NCBI RefSeq assembly: GCF_026162625.1
Contig: NZ_JAOTBD010000036.1
Span: forward strand, 1 to 35,585
Source of the DNA: Paracoccus beibuensis
Lineage (GTDB): Bacteria; Pseudomonadota; Alphaproteobacteria; Rhodobacterales; Rhodobacteraceae
Reading direction: 5' to 3'
DNA length: 35,585 bases
Shown here: piece by piece, positions 1 through 8,330 of the stretch
Numbering within the stretch: the stretch's first letter is position 1
Layout: each line of letters opens with the position of its first letter
Notes under the pieces: generated by a model
The model's database searches: none
What the model was told of the DNA's origin: nothing
What the model saw: the letters and a program-made list of their open reading frames with translations, nothing else
Made by a program: the position numbers and the translations under genes

Positions 1-1
1 T

Positions 2-64
2 CGCGCCGCCGTGCTTAACGGCTACACGGCGCTCGGCATACCTGTCACAGAGCTCGTGGGATAA
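2..64 (+). CDS. C-terminal end of an unidentified protein (partial)
   Basis: An open frame enters from the left edge and ends with TAA at 62-64, giving 20 residues that end in GIPVTELVG. The composition is protein-like, but the fragment is too short to assign a family. Its codons include ATA, CCT, ACA and GGA, which the genes to the right rarely use, so the gene may have a different origin from its neighbours. It points toward the 3' end of the tRNA-Pro gene on the opposite strand. It could also be a chance open frame. Confidence 0.35.
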   Translation, partial: RAAVLNGYTALGIPVTELVG

Positions 65-166
65 GTCCGCCCGGGGAAAGGGGAAGTCCGGCCTTCAAGC
101 TCTTTGCGCAACAAAGCTGCTCTGTGGGACAAAGTCCCTGCAACTCTACACTTATCAAAAAACCCA

Positions 167-243
167 TGGTCGGAGCGAGAGGATTCGAACCTCCGACCCC
201 CTGCTCCCGAAGCAGGTGCGCTACCAGGCTGCGCTACGCTCCG
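167..243 (-). tRNA. tRNA-Pro (anticodon CGG)
   Basis: Read on the minus strand this is a complete 77-nt cloverleaf. The acceptor stem CGGAGCG (237-243) pairs with CGCTCCG (171-177), followed by discriminator A and an encoded CCA (167-169). The anticodon stem CCTGC/GCAGG encloses the loop TTCGGGA, giving anticodon CGG, which reads proline CCG codons. The T arm contains GGTTCGAATCC. The first base pair C1-G72 is the usual identity feature of bacterial tRNA-Pro. Immediately after the CCA the minus strand reads GGG followed by six T residues (157-162), a likely transcription stop. Confidence 0.97.
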
Positions 244-290
244 ACCGTGGAGGGGCAGTTAACGCGACGGTGGCCCGAATGCAAGTCCTC

Positions 291-1247
291 TCAGCGGCGG
301 GGCGGCCACAATCTTTGCAGGACCGTCGACTTGGGGGCCGTCACCACCTCGGCCCGCAGCCGCGCGATGGTGGCGGGACGGTTGGCGGAGACGCCTCGCC
401 CCTCGCGCCAGACGATGTAGATCCCGGACGCGATGATGATCGCGACACCGGCCAGGGTCGCGGGATGAATCGATTCCTCGAACAGGAACCAGCCATAGGC
501 GGTGGCCCAAAGTATCTGCGAATACTGCATCGGGGCGACCACGCCTGCCTCTCCGGCGCGATAGGCCATGATGACAAGGAAACTGCCTGTCAGCCCCAGC
601 GCGGCGATCACCCCCGTCAGCGCCAGATGGTGCAGAGCCATGGGCTGATAGCCCAGGGACAGCGCCGTGCCTGCCGCGAAGAAGTTGCCGAGCATCGGCC
701 ACATCATCAGCACCAGCGGACGCTCTTGCCGGCCAAGGCGGCGGATGATGACGGCGCCCATCGCACTGGCGATCGCGCCTGCAAGGGCCGCGGCATGGCC
801 CAGCTGCAGATCCTGCGCTCCCGGCCGCAGCACGATCAGGACGCCGGTCAGACCAACGACGACGGCCGCCCAGCGGTGAACGCCCACCCGCTCTCCCAGC
901 AAGGGGATCGACAGGATGGTGATCAGCAGGGGCGTCGTGAACAGGATAGCATAGACCTGCGTCAGCGGCAGGGTGGAAAACGCGAAGAACGCCCCCATTC
1001 CTGCGATCACGGCGCAGCCCGTGCGCAGGATCACCCAGCCCATGTTGTTGGGGCGAAGCGACCCCGGCTGCGGGTCGCGCATCAGCACCATCGAGACCAG
1101 CGGGAACGACAGAAGCGACGCGAAGAACAGGATCTGCAGCGGCGGATAGATCCCGCCCAGCGTCTTGATCACGGCGTCATGCGTCGCATAGAGGCCCATC
1201 GCAGCCAACTGCAGAAGGGCCCCCCTGACGTTCCCCGAAAGCGCCAA
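291..1247 (-). CDS. EamA/DMT-family inner-membrane transporter
   Basis: This 318-residue protein has about ten hydrophobic segments arranged as two repeats, the pattern of drug/metabolite transporters of the EamA (RhaT/RibN-like) group. The first membrane segment (LLQLAAMGLYATHDAVIK) and the loop before segment four (FAFSTLPLTQVYAILFTTPL) are typical. The second repeat contains MQYSQILWATAYGWFLFEE. Substrate cannot be read from sequence; exporters of metabolites or amino-acid-related compounds are common in the family. Translation appears to begin at a TTG directly after the leuB stop codon (TGATTG), preceded by a G-rich stretch inside the end of leuB, so the two are probably translationally coupled. 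The next in-frame ATG would remove half of the first membrane segment. Confidence 0.85.
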   Translation of the reverse strand: MALSGNVRGALLQLAAMGLYATHDAVIKTLGGIYPPLQILFFASLLSFPLVSMVLMRDPQPGSLRPNNMGWVILRTGCAVIAGMGAFFAFSTLPLTQVYAILFTTPLLITILSIPLLGERVGVHRWAAVVVGLTGVLIVLRPGAQDLQLGHAAALAGAIASAMGAVIIRRLGRQERPLVLMMWPMLGNFFAAGTALSLGYQPMALHHLALTGVIAALGLTGSFLVIMAYRAGEAGVVAPMQYSQILWATAYGWFLFEESIHPATLAGVAIIIASGIYIVWREGRGVSANRPATIARLRAEVVTAPKSTVLQRLWPPRR

Positions 1248-2369
1248 TCAGCCCCCCAGGGCGGCGACGATCCGGTCGCCCATCTCGGACGTGCTGACCG
1301 GGGTGCCGCCGTCCGGCCCCATCAGGTCGGCGGTGCGGACGCCATCGGCCAGAACCTTCTCGACCGCGCGCTCCAGCGCCTCGGCGGCCTCGCCTTCGTT
1401 GAAGCTGTAGCGCAATGCCATCGCGAAGCTGAGGATGCAGGCGATGGGGTTGGCCCTGCCCTGCCCCGCGATGTCGGGGGCCGACCCGTGCACCGGCTCG
1501 TAGAGCGCCTTCGGCCGCCCGTTCGCCATGGGCGAGCCCAACGATGCGGATGGCAGCATGCCCAGCGATCCCGTCAGCATCGCGGCGGCGTCCGACAGCA
1601 AATCGCCGAACAGGTTGTCCGTCACGATCACGTCGAACTGGCGCGGCGCGCGGACCAGCTGCATGGCGCCGTTGTCGGCATACATGTGCGACAGCTCCAC
1701 GTCCGGGTATTCGTTGTCGTGGACCCACTGCACCTCTTCGCGCCAGAGGATGCCGGATTCCATGACGTTGGCCTTCTCCATCGAGCAGACCTTGTTGCCC
1801 CGCTTGCGCGCCAGCTCGAACGCGGACCGGGCGACCCGGCGCACCTCTCCGCTGGTATAGCGCTGCGTGTTGATGCCGACGCGCCCGCCCTCGTTCTCGG
1901 GGTTGTTGTCATCGGAATGGATGCCGCGCGGTTCGCCGAAATAGACTCCGCTGGTCAGTTCGCGCACGATCAGGATTTCCAGACCAGCCACGACCTCGCG
2001 CTTCAGGGACGAAAAATCCGCCAGCGCGTCGAAGCACTGCGCGGGGCGCAGGTTCGCGAACAGGTCCATTTCCTTGCGCAGGCGCAGAAGGCCGCGCTCG
2101 GGCTTCACGCTGAAGTCCAGCACGTCGTATTTCGGGCCGCCGACCGCGCCCAGCAGAACCGCGTCAACCTGTTGCGCGCGGGCCATCGTGGCATCGCCTA
2201 GGGGCACGCCATGCGCGTCGTAGGCCGCGCCGCCGACCAGGTCGTGGGTGACGTCGAAGGACATGCCGCGATTGGCCCCGAACCAGTCGATGACCTTGAC
2301 GACCTCGGCCATGACCTCGGGGCCGATCCCGTCGCCGGGCAGGATGAGAAGCGAATAGCGGTCGGACAT
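1248..2369 (-). CDS. leuB: 3-isopropylmalate dehydrogenase
   Basis: LeuB oxidises and decarboxylates (2R,3S)-3-isopropylmalate with NAD+ in the third step of leucine synthesis, in the cytoplasm. The 373-residue protein shows the family signatures: GDGIGPEVM near residue 12, the substrate-binding arginines in [18 protein letters not shown] (94-111), the catalytic tyrosine region GVYFGEPRG (141-149), lysine in MEKANV (197-202), metal-binding aspartates in [12 protein letters not shown] (249-260), and the NAD-binding loop [18 protein letters not shown] (291-308). The start at 2369 is set by a perfect AAGGAGG ribosome site at 2371-2380 and by the family's N-terminus. An in-frame extension to 2486 exists but is not conserved. 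The EamA transporter follows immediately. Confidence 0.97.
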   Translation of the reverse strand: MSDRYSLLILPGDGIGPEVMAEVVKVIDWFGANRGMSFDVTHDLVGGAAYDAHGVPLGDATMARAQQVDAVLLGAVGGPKYDVLDFSVKPERGLLRLRKEMDLFANLRPAQCFDALADFSSLKREVVAGLEILIVRELTSGVYFGEPRGIHSDDNNPENEGGRVGINTQRYTSGEVRRVARSAFELARKRGNKVCSMEKANVMESGILWREEVQWVHDNEYPDVELSHMYADNGAMQLVRAPRQFDVIVTDNLFGDLLSDAAAMLTGSLGMLPSASLGSPMANGRPKALYEPVHGSAPDIAGQGRANPIACILSFAMALRYSFNEGEAAEALERAVEKVLADGVRTADLMGPDGGTPVSTSEMGDRIVAALGG

Positions 2370-2541
2370 GAACCCTCCTTGAGGCGGCGTCGGTAAGCGC
2401 AACCTTGGGTTAGACGCCGGTTTCCATAGGGTCAAGGTCGAGGGTCGCGCAACATCGGCCGCGAACACCCGGCCGCACGATCGCACATCTTGCAGCTTTC
2501 GCGCCGTTGCCCCAGCTTGGCGCCGGGAACGGAGGGATCAC

Positions 2542-3732
2542 ATGCCACAGCTGTCGGCCGGGCTGGCCAGCCTTGTGCTGGCCTACATGCTCAGCCAGTT
2601 CTACCGCGCCTTCTTGGCGGTGATGTCGCCGGTCCTGCAGGACCAGCTTGGCGCGGGTCCGGGCGACCTGGCGCTGTCGTCGGGGCTGTGGTTCATCGCC
2701 TTCGCGGTCATGCAGCTGCCGGTGGGCGCGGCGCTGGACCGGCACGGGCCGCGCCGGACGGTGGCCGTCCTGCTGGCCTTCGGCGGCGGCGGGGGCGCCA
2801 TCGTCTTCGCTCTGGCCACGGCGCCCTGGCATCTGCATGTCGCGATGACGCTTCTGGGCATCGGCTGCTCTCCGGCGCTGATGGGTCCGTACTACATCTT
2901 CGCACGCGAATATCCGCCCGCCGCCTTCGGGACGCTTGCAGGAATGGTGGTCGGCGTCGGCTCGCTCGGCAACATCCTGGGGGCCGCGCCCCTGGTGGGC
3001 GTGATCGAGGCCCTGGGCTGGCGCGGCACCCTGTGGGCACTGGCCACCGTCACGCTGTTGGTCGCCGGTGCGATCCTGGCGCGGGTCCGCGATCCGCAAG
3101 GGTTGGGGCAGGACCACCCGCAGGGTTCGCTGGGGCAGATCCTGCGGTTGCGGTCGCTGTGGTTCATCCTGCCGCTGTTCGCGATCAGCTATGCCGTATC
3201 GGCCGCGATCCGCGGGCTCTGGGCCGCGCCGTGGCTGGCCGAGGTGCATGGCGCCGATACCCACCAGATCGGCCGCGTGACGCTGGCGATGGGTCTGGCG
3301 ATGGTCGCCGGCAGCTTTGCAGTCGGTCCCGCCGCCCGGTTGATCGGCAGCGCAAGGCGGGCGGTGCTGATCTTCACGCTGGTGATGATTGCGGTGATGG
3401 CGCTGTTGTGGCTGCGCCCGACGCAGGGGCTGGGATCGGCCACGGTCCTGCTGATGGTGCTGGGGTTCTTCGGGTCCGGCTATCCGTTCGTCATGGCGCA
3501 TGGGCGGTCGTTCCTGCCGCCGCACCTGGTCGGGCGGGGCGTCACCTTCCTCAACATGTTCTCGATCGGCGGGGTTGGCGTGATGCAGTTCGCCTCGCGC
3601 CCCGTCTATCGTGCGGCCGAGGGTGCCTACCCTCCGGCGCAGGCCTACGCTATGCTGTGGCTGTTCTTCCTGGTCCCCCTGGTGATCGGGTTCCTGCTGT
3701 ATTTCCTGACGCCCGAGGCGGAGCATGACTGA
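2542..3732 (+). CDS. Major facilitator superfamily (MFS) transporter
   Basis: This 396-residue integral membrane protein has about twelve hydrophobic segments. The MFS motif A is recognisable between helices 2 and 3 (GAALDRHGPRR, about residues 67-77), and helix 5 carries a glycine-rich GMVVGVGSLGNILGAAPLVG. A GGAGGG ribosome site lies at 2531-2536. The substrate is not evident. Its last codons overlap the start of the following glycosyltransferase by 8 bases (ATGACTGA), so the two are probably translated from one message. Export of a glycan-related compound is possible from this context but is only inference. The 172-base region shared with the divergent leuB should hold both promoters. Confidence 0.88.
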   Translation: MPQLSAGLASLVLAYMLSQFYRAFLAVMSPVLQDQLGAGPGDLALSSGLWFIAFAVMQLPVGAALDRHGPRRTVAVLLAFGGGGGAIVFALATAPWHLHVAMTLLGIGCSPALMGPYYIFAREYPPAAFGTLAGMVVGVGSLGNILGAAPLVGVIEALGWRGTLWALATVTLLVAGAILARVRDPQGLGQDHPQGSLGQILRLRSLWFILPLFAISYAVSAAIRGLWAAPWLAEVHGADTHQIGRVTLAMGLAMVAGSFAVGPAARLIGSARRAVLIFTLVMIAVMALLWLRPTQGLGSATVLLMVLGFFGSGYPFVMAHGRSFLPPHLVGRGVTFLNMFSIGGVGVMQFASRPVYRAAEGAYPPAQAYAMLWLFFLVPLVIGFLLYFLTPEAEHD

Positions 3733-4765
3733 CACACCGCTGGTGGTGGCCCCCAACCTGAAACGGCGCCTGTCGGGCGTCACCGCGACGGTGGTGCGTC
3801 TGATCCCGGTGCAGGCGCGGATGATCGGCATCGCCGCCACCGGCCCCGGCTTGCCGCCCGAAGTGCCGCATATCCCGCTGACGCGCGCCGCCACCCTGCC
3901 CCGCGACCGCTGGCGCGTCTGGCACGCGCGCCGGAACACGGAAATGGCGCTTGGCCTGATCCTGCGCCGCATCCTTCGCCGCCGCTACCGGCTGCTGTTC
4001 ACCTCGGCCGCCCAGCGCCGGCATACCGGCTTCACCCGCTGGTTGATCCGCCAGCAGGACGCGCTGGTCGCGACTTCGCCCCAGGCCGCCAGCTATCTGG
4101 AACGTCCGGCGACCGTCATCCTGCACGGCGTCGACACCGACGTGTTCCGTCCCGCACCCGACCGCGCCGCGCTGCGCCGCGAGTTGGGGCTGGACCCCGA
4201 TGCCGTGCTGATCGGCTGCTTCGGGCGAGTGCGTGCGCAGAAGGGCGTCGATCTTCTGGTCGAGGCGGGCCTCGCCCTGCTGCCGTCCCGCCCGCGCGCC
4301 CAGATGATCTTCACAGGTCGCATCACGCCTGATAACCGCGCCTTCGCCGACGACCTGCAGGGCCGCATCCGCACCGCGGGCCTGTCGGACCGCATCCGGT
4401 TCCTGGGCGAGCTGCCCTGGGACCGGGTCGTGCGCCATTACCAGGCGCTGGACCTTTTCGCCGCCCCCGCGCGGTGGGAGGGATTCGGCCTGACGCCCCT
4501 CGAGGCGATGGCCTGCGCCGTTCCCGCCGTCGCCGCCCGCGTCGGCGCCTACGAGACGCTGATCCGCGACGGCCAGACGGGCAGCCTGGTGCCCCGCGAC
4601 GACGCGGCTGCCCTGACCACCGCGCTGGCTCGCTGGCTGGACGACGACGCGGCCCGGCAGGCGGCTGGCCAGGCCGCCCGCGCCCATGTCGCGCAGAACC
4701 ACGCCATCGAGGGCGAGGCCCGCGCGCTTGTTCAGGTCTATCGCGACCTGCTGGAACGGCCATGA
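3725..4765 (+). CDS. GT4-family glycosyltransferase, LpcC-like
   Basis: This 346-residue GT-B glycosyltransferase transfers a sugar from a nucleotide-sugar donor to a glycan acceptor, probably lipopolysaccharide core or another envelope glycan, on the cytoplasmic side of the inner membrane. The C-terminal Rossmann domain begins near residue 160 with LIGCFGRVRAQKGVDLLVEA, and the donor-site EX7E motif is seen in EGFGLTPLEAMACAVPAVA (about 255-273). The N-terminal half (VVAPNLKRRLSGVTATVVRL) resembles the LpcC-type core mannosyltransferases of rhizobia, but the sugar cannot be fixed from sequence. It overlaps the MFS gene upstream and shares an ATGA with the GT29 gene downstream. Confidence 0.88.
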   Translation: MTDTPLVVAPNLKRRLSGVTATVVRLIPVQARMIGIAATGPGLPPEVPHIPLTRAATLPRDRWRVWHARRNTEMALGLILRRILRRRYRLLFTSAAQRRHTGFTRWLIRQQDALVATSPQAASYLERPATVILHGVDTDVFRPAPDRAALRRELGLDPDAVLIGCFGRVRAQKGVDLLVEAGLALLPSRPRAQMIFTGRITPDNRAFADDLQGRIRTAGLSDRIRFLGELPWDRVVRHYQALDLFAAPARWEGFGLTPLEAMACAVPAVAARVGAYETLIRDGQTGSLVPRDDAAALTTALARWLDDDAARQAAGQAARAHVAQNHAIEGEARALVQVYRDLLERP

Positions 4766-5394
4766 TCCCGCCGCGCCTGGCCTTCGCCACCGCCCGTCTG
4801 CTCCGCGACGAGGGCTCGCTGGCGGCGCTGTCGGTCCCGCAGGGCGTCCTGCTGGCAACGCTGAGGGACCGGCAGGTGGCGCTGGTCGGCAACGCCCGCG
4901 CCCTGGCGGATACCCGCGACGGCGCGCGCCTCGACGCCGCCGACATCGTCATCCGCATCAACCGTGCGCCGATCCCCGACCCCGCCAGCCACGGCAGCCG
5001 CACCGACTGGCTGGCACTTGCCACGCGCCTGCCCGACGCCGACCGCGCGCGGCTGTCGCCCAGCCGCATCCTGTGGATGTCGCCCAAGCGCAAGCGGCTG
5101 GACTGGCGGACCGCCAGCAGCCCCGGCTTCTACCTGCACCCGCTGGCCGATTACCACGCGCTGAAGGGCCGGCTGGCCGCCCCGCCCACCACGGGCGCGA
5201 TGATGATCGACCTGCTGCTGCGTGCGCCGCTGGCCGGGCTGACGCTTTACGGCTTCGACTTCTTCGCCAGCCTGTCGCTCTCGGGCCGGCGCGGGGCGAC
5301 CGACGTGCCGCACGATTTCGCGTCAGAAGCCGCCTGGGTCGAGGATCTGCTGCGGCGCGACCCCCGGCTGACGCTGGTCCCGCCCGGGGCGTGA
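4762..5394 (+). CDS. GT29-family (sialyltransferase-fold) glycosyltransferase
   Basis: This 210-residue soluble protein, with no signal peptide or membrane segment, carries the landmarks of family GT29 in order. A sialylmotif-L-like block spans residues 39-85 (VALVGNARAL, then DIVIRINRAP, then HGSRTDWLAL). A motif-S-like block is at 141-168 (PPTTGAMMIDLLL, then LTLYGFDFF). A motif VS of the form H-x4-E follows in PHDFASEAAW (H184, E189). Eukaryotic GT29 enzymes transfer sialic acid from CMP-Neu5Ac; bacterial members may use CMP-Kdo or related acids. The start is the ATG at 4762, which overlaps the GT4 stop by four bases. The donor and acceptor are unknown. Coupling to an LpcC-like enzyme suggests lipopolysaccharide or surface-glycan decoration. 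Confidence 0.78.
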   Translation: MIPPRLAFATARLLRDEGSLAALSVPQGVLLATLRDRQVALVGNARALADTRDGARLDAADIVIRINRAPIPDPASHGSRTDWLALATRLPDADRARLSPSRILWMSPKRKRLDWRTASSPGFYLHPLADYHALKGRLAAPPTTGAMMIDLLLRAPLAGLTLYGFDFFASLSLSGRRGATDVPHDFASEAAWVEDLLRRDPRLTLVPPGA

Positions 5395-5412
5395 AAGGGG
5401 CAAGACCCTTTC
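5393..5412 (+). terminator. Hairpin at the end of the MFS-GT4-GT29 operon
   Basis: GAAAGGG (5393-5399) and CCCTTTC (5406-5412) form a seven-base-pair stem with a six-base loop, overlapping the GT29 stop codon and lying before asd. There is no T-run after it, so it may slow or process transcripts rather than act as a full intrinsic terminator. Confidence 0.4.
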
Positions 5413-5469
5413 CATGACCCTGCGTTTGCGGTAAATGCCGTCGACCGCAGGAAAAGGAGTCCCCGCAAG

Positions 5470-6492
5470 ATGGGTTACAAAGTCGTCGTCGCCGGCGCCA
5501 CGGGCAACGTGGGCCGCGAAATGCTGAACATCCTCGATGAACGTCAGTTCCCGATCGACGAGATCGCGGTTCTCGCCTCGCGCCGCTCGCAGGGGACCGA
5601 GGTCAGCTTCGGCGACAAGACCCTGAAGATCAAGGACATCGAGCAGTTCGACTGGACCGGCTGGGACATCGCGCTGTTCGCCATCGGTTCGGACGCGACC
5701 AAGATCCACGCCCCCAAGGCGGCGGCCGCCGGCTGCGTCGTGATCGACAACTCGTCGCTCTATCGCTATGACCCCGACATCCCGCTGATCGTCCCGGAAG
5801 TGAACCCCGACGCGATCCACGGCTACAAGAAAAAGAACATCATCGCGAACCCCAACTGCTCGACCGCGCAGATGGTCGTCGCGCTGAAGCCGCTGCATGA
5901 CCGCGCGCGCATCAAGCGGGTCGTCGTCTCGACCTACCAGTCGGTCAGCGGCGCGGGCAAGGAAGGCATGGACGAGCTGTGGGACCAGACCAAGGGCATG
6001 TACGTGCCGGGTCAGGAAAAGGAACCCAAGAAGTTCCAGAAGCAGATCGCCTTCAACGTGATTCCCCAGATCGACGTCTTCATGGAAGACGGCTCGACCA
6101 AGGAGGAATGGAAGATGGTGGCCGAGACGAAGAAGATCGTCGACACCTCGATCAAGGTCACCGCGACCTGCGTGCGCGTGCCCGTCTTCGTCGGCCATTC
6201 CGAATCCATCAACATCGAGTTCGAGGACTTCCTGGACGAGGACGAGGCCCGCGACATCCTGCGCGAAGCCCCCGGCATCCTGGTCGTCGACAAGCGCGAA
6301 CCCGGCGGCTACACCACGCCGGTGGAATGCGTGGGCGACTTCGCGACCTTCATCAGCCGCATCCGCCAGGACTCGACCATCGAGAACGGCCTGAACCTGT
6401 GGTGCGTCAGCGACAACCTTCGCAAGGGTGCTGCGCTGAACGCGGTGCAGATCGCGGAGCTGCTGGGCAACCGGGTCCTGAAGAAGGGCTGA
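5470..6492 (+). CDS. asd: Aspartate-semialdehyde dehydrogenase
   Basis: Asd reduces L-aspartyl-4-phosphate to aspartate semialdehyde with NADPH, the branch point to lysine/diaminopimelate, threonine and methionine. The 340-residue protein shows the N-terminal nucleotide-binding GATGNVGREML (9-19), the active-site cysteine in NPNCSTAQMV (C130), the substrate loop SVSGAGKEGMDEL (158-170) and the catalytic histidine in PVFVGHSESINIEF (H243). The ribosome site AAGGAG (5454-5459) is well placed before the ATG. dapB, which acts two steps further along the lysine branch, is encoded at 12.8 kb. Confidence 0.97.
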   Translation: MGYKVVVAGATGNVGREMLNILDERQFPIDEIAVLASRRSQGTEVSFGDKTLKIKDIEQFDWTGWDIALFAIGSDATKIHAPKAAAAGCVVIDNSSLYRYDPDIPLIVPEVNPDAIHGYKKKNIIANPNCSTAQMVVALKPLHDRARIKRVVVSTYQSVSGAGKEGMDELWDQTKGMYVPGQEKEPKKFQKQIAFNVIPQIDVFMEDGSTKEEWKMVAETKKIVDTSIKVTATCVRVPVFVGHSESINIEFEDFLDEDEARDILREAPGILVVDKREPGGYTTPVECVGDFATFISRIRQDSTIENGLNLWCVSDNLRKGAALNAVQIAELLGNRVLKKG

Positions 6493-6495
6493 CGA

Positions 6496-7095
6496 TTGTT
6501 CGACTGGATCACCGGTCTTCTTGAGGGCGGCGGGGCATGGGCCATCGCCGCCCTGATGCTGCTGGAAAACGTCTTCCCGCCGATCCCGTCCGAACTGATC
6601 ATGCCGCTGGCGGGCTTCAATGCCGCGCAGGGCGGCACGCCGCTGTGGCTGGCGGTGCTGGCAGGCGGCGCGGGATCGACGGCGGGCGCGTGGCTCTGGT
6701 ATGCGCTCGGCCGGGCCTACGGGGCGCGACGGCTGCACCAGCTGGTCGCGCGCCACGGCCGCTGGCTGACGCTGACGCCGTCGGAGCTGGAGCAGGCGCA
6801 GGCCTGGTTCGCTCGCCACGGCGGCGCGGCCGTCTTCTTCGGCCGCTTCCTGCCGACGATCCGCACGCTGATTTCGGTTCCCGCGGGCCTCGCGCGGATG
6901 CCGGTGGGGCTGTTCCTGCTCTATACCGCCATCGGCAGCTTGATCTGGTCCGGCGGTCTGGCGCTGGCGGGCCGGTTGCTGCAGGGCCAGTATCACGCGG
7001 TCAGCGGCTGGCTGAACCCGATCTCGACCGCCATCGTCGTGGCGATCTTCGCCTCCTACCTCTGGCGGGTGATCCGCTGGCGGCCGGACGCCTGA
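6496..7095 (+). CDS. DedA-family membrane protein
   Basis: This 199-residue inner-membrane protein belongs to the DedA (SNARE-associated/VTT) family, members of which act in lipid-carrier translocation and membrane homeostasis. The signature residues are present: LENVFPPIPSELIMPLAGF (about 23-41), the G-rich WYALGRAYGARRL, and FFGRFLPTIRTLISVPAGLARM (about 114-135), the re-entrant-loop motif with its conserved arginines. The most plausible start is a TTG three bases after the asd stop, served by the GAAGGG inside the end of asd. No in-frame ATG precedes the first conserved segment. It converges with the carbonic anhydrase gene, with only four bases between the stops. Confidence 0.88.
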   Translation: MFDWITGLLEGGGAWAIAALMLLENVFPPIPSELIMPLAGFNAAQGGTPLWLAVLAGGAGSTAGAWLWYALGRAYGARRLHQLVARHGRWLTLTPSELEQAQAWFARHGGAAVFFGRFLPTIRTLISVPAGLARMPVGLFLLYTAIGSLIWSGGLALAGRLLQGQYHAVSGWLNPISTAIVVAIFASYLWRVIRWRPDA

Positions 7096-7099
7096 ACGC

Positions 7100-7747
7100 T
7101 CAGACCAGCGCCCAGGTCCTGCCGTCGTTCTCGGCCTGCAGCAGCGTGCCTTCGCTAATGTCGTGCAGCAGCGCGTGCAGCGACAGCTCGCCCGCCTCGA
7201 CGGCGGCCTGCACGAAGGGAAAGGTCAGCAGGTTGCGGATCGACACCAGCACCGCCTCGCGCTCCAGCGCGGCGACCTGCTGTTCGGGCGGCAGGTCCTT
7301 CACGCGCTCGTAGCCCGGCCGAAGGATGTCCATCCAGCGCCCGACAAAGCTGGTCGTCTCCTCCAGTTCGGGCGCCGCACCGGAACACATCGCGTGGCAG
7401 CCCGCCACGCCGCCGCAATGGGTGTGGCCGACCACGATCAGGTGCGCGACCTTCAGCGCGGTCACCGCATATTCCACCGCGGCCGAGGTGCCGTGCTGCT
7501 GCCCGTCGGGCGCATAGGCCGGAACCAGGTTGGCGATGTTGCGGTGGATGAAGAACTCTCCCGAATCCGCGCCGAAGATCCCCGTGACATGCACGCGGCT
7601 GTCGCAGCACGAGATGACCATCGCCCGCGGTCGCTGCCCCTCGGTGGCAAGCCGTCGGTACCAGGCAGCGTTCTCGCTGTACGAGGTGGCCTTCCAGCCG
7701 TGGTAACGCTTGAGCAGATATTGCGGCAAAGGGGACAGGTCGTGCAT
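7100..7747 (-). CDS. Beta-class carbonic anhydrase
   Basis: This 215-residue enzyme interconverts CO2 and bicarbonate in the cytoplasm. Zinc ligands and catalytic residues are seen in CCDSRV (C47, D49, R51) and HTHCGG (H108, C111), and the family's FFIHRNIANLVP and GTSAAVEYAV segments lie between them. Length is normal for the bacterial beta class. A GAGG ribosome site precedes the ATG at 7747. It is transcribed divergently from the Hpt-like gene across an AT-richer 141-base region. Confidence 0.95.
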   Translation of the reverse strand: MHDLSPLPQYLLKRYHGWKATSYSENAAWYRRLATEGQRPRAMVISCCDSRVHVTGIFGADSGEFFIHRNIANLVPAYAPDGQQHGTSAAVEYAVTALKVAHLIVVGHTHCGGVAGCHAMCSGAAPELEETTSFVGRWMDILRPGYERVKDLPPEQQVAALEREAVLVSIRNLLTFPFVQAAVEAGELSLHALLHDISEGTLLQAENDGRTWALV

Positions 7748-7888
7748 CTGGAACCTCGCTTTTGTTCCCCGCCTAATATGCCGGGTTTGAATTGAATTCG
7801 AGTGTTTTCTCTTCGCCGGATCAAGCCTTTCTTCACCGCTTCAGCCGATGGTCGGTGCGTGCGGGGACATGACCCTTCGGAGGTGCGG

Positions 7889-8266
7889 ATGGCACAGATT
7901 TCAGCATTGACCGTGTCCGAGTCGGTGCGCGTCGACAGCCGCCGGGTGGCGGAGATCATCGCCGAACTGGGCGAAACCGCGGCCCAGAACGTCGTGGGCC
8001 TCGCGCTCGAGCAACTGGCCGCGGCGCTGACGGCGGTCGATGCGGCGCTGGGGGCCGGCGACCTTGCGCAGGCGGTGGCGGATGCCGAACGCATTTCGCG
8101 GCTGGCGTGGCAGATCGGCCTTCTGTCCCTGGCTGGTGTCGCAATGGACCTCGGCAGCACGGCCGAGCGGGGCGACCACGCCGCGCTGGCCGCCATCCGC
8201 GCGCGGCTGATGCGGGTCGGAAACCGGTCCCTGACGGCAATCTGGGATCGCACGGCCCTGGCCTGA
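7889..8266 (+). CDS. Hpt-domain-like protein without the phospho-accepting histidine
   Basis: This is a 125-residue, all-helical, alanine-rich protein. Helix two, ADAERISRLAWQIGLLSL (about 64-81), aligns by eye with the histidine phosphotransfer consensus A-H-x-L-K-G-x-A-x-x-x-G, but glutamate (E67) stands where the histidine should be and the L-K-G residues are not kept. The downstream segment MDLGSTAERGD resembles the helix-three start of Hpt domains. I chose the ATG at 7889 because a GGAGG ribosome site lies just before it; a GTG at 7802 would add 29 unconvincing residues. If it is Hpt-derived it cannot relay phosphate in the usual way and may bind a receiver or kinase instead. The family call is tentative. 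Confidence 0.6.
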   Translation: MAQISALTVSESVRVDSRRVAEIIAELGETAAQNVVGLALEQLAAALTAVDAALGAGDLAQAVADAERISRLAWQIGLLSLAGVAMDLGSTAERGDHAALAAIRARLMRVGNRSLTAIWDRTALA

Positions 8267-8330
8267 CCGGCCGGGGTTGCAGGGCGCGGCACAGGCTGTA
8301 GGCTGTCGTCGATCTGCCAAGGACGCTGCC

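Noticed and set aside
216..2201. A 661-codon open frame on the plus strand over the EamA transporter and leuB
   Set aside because: Composition is rich in R, H, Q, D and G with no family motifs, typical of the opposite-strand shadow of GC-rich coding DNA; the minus-strand genes have clear motifs and ribosome sites.
2370..2486. N-terminal extension of leuB by 39 residues
   Set aside because: The family begins at the GDGIGPEV region, and a perfect ribosome site lies just before the ATG at 2369.
2410..4858. Long minus-strand frames opposite the MFS and GT4 genes
   Set aside because: Low-complexity shadows without start signals; the plus-strand genes overlap neatly and carry family signatures.
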